DNA of 64,000 nt, taken from contig CM027381.1 in NCBI GenBank assembly GCA_015680905.1, positions 57,664,501-57,728,500 on the forward strand, read 5' to 3'. A program made the translations under genes and the position numbers. Below, in pieces: positions 56,847 through 64,000 of the stretch (position 1 is the first letter of the stretch; each line of letters starts with the position of its first letter). The stretch comes from Coptis chinensis (lineage: Eukaryota; Streptophyta; Magnoliopsida; Ranunculales; Ranunculaceae). Below the pieces are notes generated by a model. That model was not told the DNA's origin. It saw nothing but the letters and a program-made list of their open reading frames with translations, and did not search any database.

Positions 56847-59800
56847 ATGAGTATTTATGCCTAGAATTGTAGGGGTATTGGTACCACCACAGCGAATCAA
56901 CAACTAAAGGACCTAGTGGGGAGTCATAGTCCTGATGTGATATGCTTTTCAGAAACAAAAGCTAGTATTATAAGGATAAGTAGTGTTAGTAAGATGGTTA
57001 AGTATGGTAGTTGTTTTAGTGTGCCTGCTGTGGGTCTAAGTGGTGGCTTGTCTATCATGTGGAAAGAAGGAGTGGACTTAGAGATCTTGGGAGCCACTCA
57101 AAATCAGGTGACAGGTAAACTTACCGATTTCCATCATGTTGATCCGTGGTTCTTTACTTTTGTGTATGGAAATCATATTGCATGCCATAGGAATAAAGTA
57201 TGGAATGAGCTTAGGGATATAGCCCCTCTTATCCCTGGCCCTTGGTGTCTCTTTGGAGACTTTAATGCTATCTCTTCCTTGGATGAGAAGGTGGGAGGCA
57301 GAAGTGTGATGAATGAAAGCATGATTGAGTTTAATAACATGATAGATGAGTTAGGATTGATAGATTTGGGATATAAAGGCCCAAAGTTCACATGGAGTAA
57401 CCATCGTAAAATTAATGATCATATCTTTGAAAGATTAGATAGAGCCTTGGCTACTGATAATTGGTTAATGTTATTCCCTAACATGCAAGTTAATACTTTT
57501 GCTACTGCCTCTTCTGATCTCCTGTCTATTATTATTAATCTGAATAAAGAGAGGAACATTATCAAACAGGCCAAACCTTTTAGGTTCTATAACATGTGGC
57601 TTATGGATGATACATGTATGCCTGTGATTGATAATGCTTGGAATTTGGTTATGCATGATATGCCTGATTGGAATGTGTTGCATAAGATTAAGTCTACACA
57701 GGATAATCTTACTCACTGGAATAAACATGTTTTTGGTAATATTTTTACCAACATAAAAAAGATCCAAAACAAGCTTACTTCTGTTCTTTCAAAACCTTTC
57801 TCAAACATCAACTATGAGAAAGCCAAGACTCTGAAGTCCAAGTTGTTTGATTGGCTGGTTAAGGAAGAAGATTTTTGGAAACAAAAATCTACTAATCATT
57901 AGATTAAAGGGGAATACCAGGTTTTTCCATCTCTCTACTATCTATAGAAGGAGAAATAACATAATTGAGAAACTCAAGAATGATAAGGGGGAGTAGAGCA
58001 TTGGTGAGGAGGAAGTAGGAGCTAATGTGAATGACTCCTTCACTAACATCTTTGCTTCTGATCACCCTCAGCATAATGAGAATATTCTGGATCTGTTTAA
58101 TCCTTGCATTACTGAGAGGGAGAATGAGATTTTCACTGCTGTTCCTACTACTGATGTTATTTGGAGAGTGGTCAAGAAGCTAGGGGGCCTTAAAGCCCCT
58201 GGCCCTAATGGGTTCCAAAGAGTTTTTTTCCATAAGTGATGGGACATAGTAGGTCCTAATATTACTATTTTTGTACAAAGTTTTTTTACTACTGGGATTC
58301 TGAATCCTAACTTTAATAAGACTTTTATTGCTCTAATTCCTAAAATTACTAATTATGATCATGTCTCCAAGTTTAGACCAATAAGCCTTTGCAACTTTTG
58401 TTACAATATTATTTCCAAGATTTTGGCCAGTAGGTTAAAAAGCCATATTAATAAAATTGTTTCTCCTTTTCGGGGGCTTTCATTAAAAGTAGGAGTATAG
58501 GGGATAACACTGGGCTAGCTTGTGAGCTATTCCATAATATGAAGAATATGAAAACTAAGGGGGATGGTTGGGTTGCCCTTAAGATGGATATGGCTAAGGC
58601 TTATGATAGGGTGGAGTGGTCCTTTTTGAATAGCATCTTTGAGAAACTTGGCTTTAATGAGAAATGGAGAAACATGATTCAGCAATGCTTGTCTACTATT
58701 ACTTTTCAAGTGCTACTAAATGGGTCCCCTCTGAAGAAGTTCAAACCTGAGAGGGTCCTTATCTTTTCATCCTGGTTTCTGAGGCTCTATCTAGGCTTAT
58801 TGCTAGAGATGAGTAGGAGGGTAAGATACATAGCATCAAAATCAAAAGAAGGTCTCCCCTCATTACTTATTTGATGTATGCAGATAATCTGATCATCTTC
58901 ACTAAAGCCAACTTTACAGATGGGGGACACCTTAGAAAGCTTCTTAATGACTACTATGAGGCATCTAGATAGAAAATTAATTTTGACAAGTCTAGTATGT
59001 TCTTCAGTAGGAATGTGAGGTTCAGAAACAAGCTTAGGCTTAAAAGATTCAGGAAAATTAGGCAGTTTGAGTCCAAAGAAAATAATCTGGGTATTCCTGT
59101 AATGTTATCCCAAAGGAAAGCTGAAGACTTTGAGTACTTGGTGGACAATGTCCACAAGAAAATTAAGGGCTGGAAAGCCAAAGTGTTGTCCCAGGCTGGA
59201 AGAGTTACTCTTATCAAGTCTGTGGCCCAAGCAACACCTCTGTATGCTATGTCCACCTACATGCTTCCAGTTTCAACTTGTGATAAAATTGATAAAGCAT
59301 GTAGGGACTTCTTCTGGAATGGGACAGAAACCTCAAAAAGTGTGCACACCATTGGGTGGGAACACATATGCAAACCTAAAAAACATGGAGGGTTGGGTTT
59401 TAGAAAGACTAAGGATATGAATGTGGCCATGTTGGCAAAGCTGCCATGGAAGGCTTCCACTGATGTGGAGTCTATATGGACTAAAACTCTGTATAGCATC
59501 TACAGCAAAAGCTAGATTGTGGATGTTGAGAAGCCCCCTGACTATGCCTCCTTCTTCTGGAAGGGTATATATAAGGTGTTCAACACTATAAGTGGGGAGG
59601 GGGGGGGGGGTTTGGAATATACATAATGGGAGCACCACTTCAATTTTAAAAGATCCTTGACTAGTTTGTAATGGGAAGCCAAGGAATCTTACAGAATTGG
59701 GTATCACTAACCCTACTCTCGAGAATATGACTGTTTCTGGCTTGTTTAAAGAAGATGGGTCTGGCTGGAACCCTAATCTTTTAGCTCTACATTTCGAGCC

Positions 59801-60942
59801 ATTTATAAGGCAAAAGATCCAAGAGCTTGTTTTTAGACCTTTAGGGGCTAGCAAGGACAAAATGATCTGGTGTGAGGATAGGTCTAGAAAATTAACTGTT
59901 AAAATTATCTGCTTTTTGTTACATCATCAAGAATGGGAGGGACAGTCATCAAGTTATAACTCTAAGACCATTGCTCACATCTGGAAGTCTAAGCTACCAG
60001 CTAGCACACAATTGTTCATTTGGAAACTATATATGCTTGGACTCCCAATGGAGGATAGATTGGCCCCAAAGAAAATACCAGGGGATCTATCCTGTCCTTT
60101 CTGCTACAAGACTTTGGAATATGACATACACTTGTTCTTTAAATGTGACTGGTCCAAAACCTTGTGGTTTTCTTTACAACTTGGATTAAGGGTGGTTGGC
60201 CCTGAAAAGGGAACCATAAAAGGATGGGTGGAAAGTTTCATATCCTGGAGTCATAGTACTCAAGAGTCTACATCATATGTAGGAAATGTTGTATTCTCAA
60301 TAACATATGGAAAGCTAGAAATGAGACCAAGTTTGAACAGAGGAAAGCAAATAGAGATAGGGTGATAAGAAAAAGTACTTTGGAGGCTTTGAAATGTATC
60401 AAGCTTTCAAAGAAAATGGCTTAACTTCTTGCCCTACTCCAGTTCTGAATTTGAGTGTGACTAGTTATCCTAATAACTTTTCCACTATTCCTAATGATTG
60501 TGTGATTATTACGTTTGATGCTTCGTTTTGACATGACAATGGATGGGTAGCAGCTGGATGTATTGCAAGAAATGATGAAGGTAGAATAGTGGGAGCTGCA
60601 GCAAGGAGGTTCAAGGCAAGAAATGATGAAGAAGCAAAAATGATGGCAGTGGAAGTTGCAGCTCGAATGGCACTTGCAGCAGGATGGAAGGAAGTAGTTT
60701 TTCAAGGAGATTATGCTAAGGTGATCAAAGCTTTCACTGGCCCGAGTTGTCTTTGGGTTTTGGAAAGCTTGAGAGACTCTATAAACAATCTCTTAACTTC
60801 CTTGCTTTAGAGTAGATTTTTTTTGGATTAGTAGGAATTTTAATGGCGATGCCCATGATTTGTATGAGCAGTCTTCCAAAGTGTATGCTGGATCAAAACA
60901 TACAACCTATGTACTTTTAAGAATATGGATATTGAATGGGTA
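56847..60942 (+). pseudogene. LINE ORF2: endonuclease, reverse transcriptase, zf-RVT, RNase H
   Basis: ATG 56847 with a TAG at 56862 where NCRG is normally preceded by Trp. APE endonuclease: SPDVICFSETKA, WCLFGDFNAISSLDEKVGG, KFTWSNHR, FERLDRALA, open to 57902. RT: GGLKAPGPNGFQRVFFHK (58.2 kb), KFRPISLCNFCYNIISKILA, WVALKMDMAKAYDRVEWSFL, then the catalytic box YADN at about 58880 in place of YADD. The RT end has GIPVMLSQRKAEDFEYLV and GWKAKVLSQAGRVTLIKS. zf-RVT at 60.0-60.2 kb (CPFCYKTLEYDIHLFFKCDW). RVT_3-type RNase H at 60.5-60.94 kb (GAAARRFKARNDEEAKMMAV, ISRNFNGDAHDL). Frames change several times (near 57905, 58490, 58770, 59520, 60300 and 60810). A G-run at about 59597 adds further disruption. 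Confidence 0.85.
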
Positions 60943-61119
60943 AGTTAGTATCGAAAAATAAATAAAGAATGCGGGAGAGGAATCCTTTGATCATTTCCTT
61001 TTACTCGAGTACCTGAATAAGGAAAACATTGGAAATAAAATGAAACAATTAAATATTATTTATTTCCTTTAAGATTTAAGAGATATGGGGAGATCAAATT
61101 AAATGTTATATATCTTACA

Positions 61120-61890
61120 CTAGAAAGTAGACCCGTGCATACGCACCGACTCTTTTAAAAACTTGCTCAACAACCATAACTATACATATATAAATTTTCT
61201 AATAAATCGTGATTCCTGTTTTCTTCGCTAATTCGTTTTAATTTTCTACCAAATTGTTTTAATCAAGTCTTAAAAACCCGTTTTAATTTCTCAACAAATT
61301 ATTTTAATTAAGTTTTAAAAACCTTTTTTTTTTTAATTAAGTTTTAAAAACCCGTTTTTAAATTGGGGAGAGGGATCCCGTTTTAATTTAAAAGTGTGAT
61401 TCTCGTTTATAATAGGAGAAAGATTCCCATTTTAATTAGAAGTGCTATATTTTTATTTTTTAATAGGGGAGGAATTCCCATTATAATAGGAAAAAGATTC
61501 TCGTTTTAATTAGAAGTACTAGAATTTCTCTTTTCAATAGCGTTTTAATAGGAGTTGATGACGTGGAATTTTAAGAGAGCTAGAAAAATACCCCTTGTGG
61601 GAGCTTTAATATTAACTAGAAAGTAGACCCATTCATACGCACCGACTCTTTTAAAAACTTGCTCAACAATCATAAATATACATATAGAAATTTTCTAACA
61701 AATTGTGATTCATGTTTTCGTCGCTAATCCGTTTTAATTTCCTAACAAATTTTTTTAATTAGGTCTTAAAACCCCATTTTAATTTCTTAACAAATTGTTT
61801 TAATTAAGTTTTAAAAACTCATTTTAATTTAGAAGTGTGATTCCCGTTTTTAATAAGATAAGGTTCCCATTTTAATTAGAAGTGCTAGAT
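61120..61890 (-). mobile_element. Two head-to-tail Helitron-like copies
   Basis: Copy 1 ends at 61120. In minus orientation the border reads GGTGCGTATGCACGGGT (stem GTGC/GCAC), then CTACTTTCTAG, then T. Copy 2 ends at 61616 with the same border except that the stem has decayed (GGTGCGTATGAATGGGT). Both bodies share CTTTTAAAAACTTGCTCAAC and repeated AATTAAGTTTTAAAAAC and AGAAGTG..ATTCCCGTTTT words. These are CTRR-type Helitron 3' ends in tandem. No Rep/helicase coding is present. Copy 2 is cut by the tail of the LINE at its right. Confidence 0.6.
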
Positions 61891-64000
61891 TTTTATTTTA
61901 TTTTTAATTAAGCTAGGGTTAGGCCGACCCCCACCTGTATTGATCTAACTATTTTGTACATAAATTTGTCCTCTTTCATCATTATTTATAATACATTGTA
62001 GTCTATGATCTAATGGAGGGACAAACTTTACAACAAAATTAGATGAGTCATGAAGTGAAGCTAGATAGTTAATTTGTAGCTTGGTTCACTTCTCTATAGG
62101 CATGAGAGAAGGAGATGAATGTGAACTTGGACCATTTCATGTCTATAGCTTTAATCACATCAAGGCAGTACCAAGGTGGTTTCTCCACCTTGTTAATTGC
62201 ATTCACAACTCTCGATGAAATAGACTCTAATTTCACTTCCTTGTAGCCTTCTACTATACATCTGTGTAAGCATGTGTCTATTGCTTTGATTTCCTAAAAT
62301 AGCATAGAAGCCATGCAGCCATTGCCACTGAATGTAACTAAAACTTGCCCATCTTTGTTTCTTATTACCCCGCCTTGACCAACTCCATTACTACTCAAAG
62401 CGCCATCAATATTGGCTTTCACTCGATTACCAATTGGTGGGCACCAAACACAATCGGTTTGCCTTTGCATCTTATATCTGGTATCAATGTTAAGTCTATG
62501 AAAAAGATTTTTAGCCCTAAATGAGTCATTGAGTTAAGGTCTTAAGACTTGCAAATAGTTCCTTGTATCCCTTACTAGTTTCTCAAAAATCCTTTTTGCT
62601 AACTTGGTAGATTACTAGAATCTGTGGGCATTCCTTTCCTTCCAGATGTAGTCAACTGATGCACAGAAGAAAACCTTGTATATCTTTCCCACATCTGCCT
62701 CTTTGCATATACAAAGAATTGATTACCACTCTCTATTTGTTGTTATATTATCTATATGACAATGCCAAGGAGATGTTTTACTCTAGAGATAACTTCCTTT
62801 GAATACGGACATTTAAAAAATAGGTGTCTTGAAAATTCTCAACTGTTGTTGCATAAGCAGCAACTTGAAGTATGTAGGTTTTTCCTTTGCACAAGTCTAT
62901 CCTAAGTAGGGATACTTTGTGAAAAAAACTGCCATGAAGTGAAGGAGTGTCTTGGTAAAACCCACTTACCCCAGACCAGTTGATGCCATTTTTTCTTTTC
63001 CTTTGCTTGTGTAAGAGCCTCATATGCATGGTGTGAAGTAAACTACCCACTCTGATGAGGAGTCCAAACAATCTGATCTCTTGAGAGGTGTTTATTGATG
63101 TCCACTGCTCTAATTCCCTCCTTTAAGTTTTGTGATTGCAACAGATATACTTCGTAATTCCACTCCCCATTGGAAATGAGTTCACATACCGCTTTGAGTT
63201 TAGAGGAAAATCCCATGTTGACTTTGCATCAACGTCTTCTATTAGTGGTGATCTTGAGCACCATATGTCATGCCATATAAGCGTTTCTTCCCCATTCATG
63301 ATGGAATATTTGATAAACTTCTTGGATGTGGTTCTATTGTTCAGAATACTTTTCCACGTCCAGGATCAGTCTTTTGGTATTTCATAGTCTAAAAGTAGTT
63401 AGATTTGATGTGTTGTTTTGAAGTCCAATCTACCCAGATGGTATCTTCTCTAGTGACTAATTTGAAAATCAGCCCACATTATGCACCAATATTCCATCTA
63501 TGTACATTCATAATTCCCAGCCCACCTTCTTCCTTTGGTTGACAGACTGTACTCCAGCTCACCTAGTGAAGCCTTTTTCTTATAGTTGTACCGGTCCATA
63601 AGAATTATGCACAAATACTTTCTACTTGCTCAAGCACTGTCTTGGGAAGAATGAAGGTTCTTACCCAATATGTGTGGAAAGACAGCAAAATATAATTTAT
63701 TAATTAACTGTAGTCTACCCACATGAGATAATAATCTTGATTTCCAATTGGTAATCTTGTGAGTGGCCTTTTCTACCAAAGGTTGAGATTCCTTGATACC
63801 CAGCCGAGCAGAGATGAGAGGAAGTCCTAGGTATTTCACTGGAGGTTTAATCAATTCGACCTCTAATATGGTGTCCAGAGCATTCGCTTCTTGATCATTG
63901 AGTGCCCCAACTAGAAGAGATGTCTTGTGTTTGTTGATCTATATCCCAGTTGCACTTCCGAAGATATCCACACATTGTTTCATAGCTTGTATAGATGCAA
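61890..64000 (-). mobile_element. Second L1-type LINE, 3' half, running off the right edge
   Basis: The 3' end on the minus strand has GGTCGGCCTAACCCTAGC, then an A-rich tail TTAAAAATAAAATAAAAAT at about 61908-61889, inserted in the second Helitron-like copy. ORF2 domains follow toward the right edge. The 5' end and the target duplication partner lie outside the window. It is a different family from the LINE at 56274 because the RT and RNase H sequences diverge strongly. Confidence 0.85.
62100..64000 (-). pseudogene. LINE ORF2 C-terminal part (RT end, zf-RVT, RNase H)
   Basis: From the right edge: RT end with KYLGLPLISARLGIKESQPL and NWKSRLLSHVGRLQLINKLY (63854-63630), preceded by a TAG in the 63900s. 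A VCQPKEEGGLGI-type segment lies at about 63540. zf-RVT at 63071-62760 (WVLPRHSFTSWQFF, then HLFFKCPYSKEVISRV). RVT_3 RNase H at 62460-62100 (CPPIGNRVKANIDGALSSNG, GQGGVIRNKDGQVLVTFSG, GYKEVKLESISSRVVNAINK). Stops occur in each part (for example after MASMLF and in the zinc-finger segment), so it is inactive. Confidence 0.85.

Larger units (their letters stand above)
56274..60962 (+). mobile_element. L1-type LINE, 5'-truncated in ORF1
   Basis: Flanked by a 14-bp target-site duplication TAAAGAATGCGGGA at 56260-56273 and 60963-60976, preceded on the left by the usual TT at the nick site. It contains the end of ORF1, then ORF2 with APE endonuclease, RT, zf-RVT and RNase H, and a short A-rich 3' end (CGAAAAATAA). 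The duplication fixes both borders. The element begins within ORF1, so it was 5'-truncated on arrival or has lost its start. Multiple stops and frameshifts make it inactive. Confidence 0.9.

Noticed and set aside
1..64000. Possible intact host gene or RNA gene
   Set aside because: All host-like exons found are partial and frameshifted or stop-containing. No tRNA- or rRNA-like segment was recognised; the only tRNA-related sequence is the retrotransposon primer site.

Overview
This window is nuclear DNA from a flowering plant, most likely a eudicot. It is AT-rich, intron-bearing, and made almost entirely of plant transposable elements: En/Spm-type CACTA, Athila-clade and Tat-clade Ty3/gypsy LTR retrotransposons, L1-type LINEs and Helitron-like ends. 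The gene pieces it carries come from plant families: a KIN-7 kinesin, a cellulose synthase and an NCL-type Na+/Ca2+ exchanger. The species cannot be named from the sequence. I found no intact host gene, no rRNA or tRNA gene and no CRISPR array.

Layout. (1) 1-15876: a CACTA transposon on the minus strand. Its right terminus (TAGTG) is at 15876 and its left end lies outside the window. It carries a decayed tnp2-type transposase (TNPD), a TNPA/Transposase_24-like gene, and three captured host gene fragments with introns retained (KIN-7, CesA, NCL). It is inserted in the gag of the next element. (2) 15877-~30130: an Athila-clade retrotransposon on the plus strand with gag, protease, RT, RNase H and integrase. 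After these come five accessory frames (a Cys-containing ORF, two homologous ATHILA-ORF1/env-like ORFs, a 39-residue single-span membrane peptide and a third unrecognised family), then a long 3' noncoding block, polypurine tract and LTR. A second Athila 3' end follows at 30180-~31650. (3) 32740-36033: a Helitron-like 3' end followed by two minisatellite arrays. (4) 36039-53926: a Tat-clade element on the minus strand with dual RNase H, bounded by a perfect 5-bp target duplication. It holds an antisense ORF and an array of about 19 hairpin-forming repeats. A minus-strand Athila fragment (37328-~46175) is nested in it and splits the antisense ORF. (5) 55160-55465: the end of another CACTA-like element. 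(6) 56274-60962: a LINE flanked by a 14-bp target duplication. (7) 61120-~61890: tandem Helitron-like ends, interrupted by a second LINE on the minus strand that runs off the right edge.

The insertion order can be read partly from the junctions. The CACTA entered Athila gag. The Tat element entered a poly-T stretch beside the Helitron-like array. Athila entered the Tat 3' region and later lost its 5' half. Most coding frames are dead. Several, notably Athila gag and Tat pol, are broken mainly by point stop codons of the C-to-T/G-to-A type rather than by indels, as expected for methylated, silenced repeats. The most interesting items are the multi-gene-capturing CACTA, the accessory-ORF set and repeated PPT-like tracts of the Athila elements, the palindromic block shared by three Athila 3' ends, and the hairpin array and antisense ORF of the Tat element.
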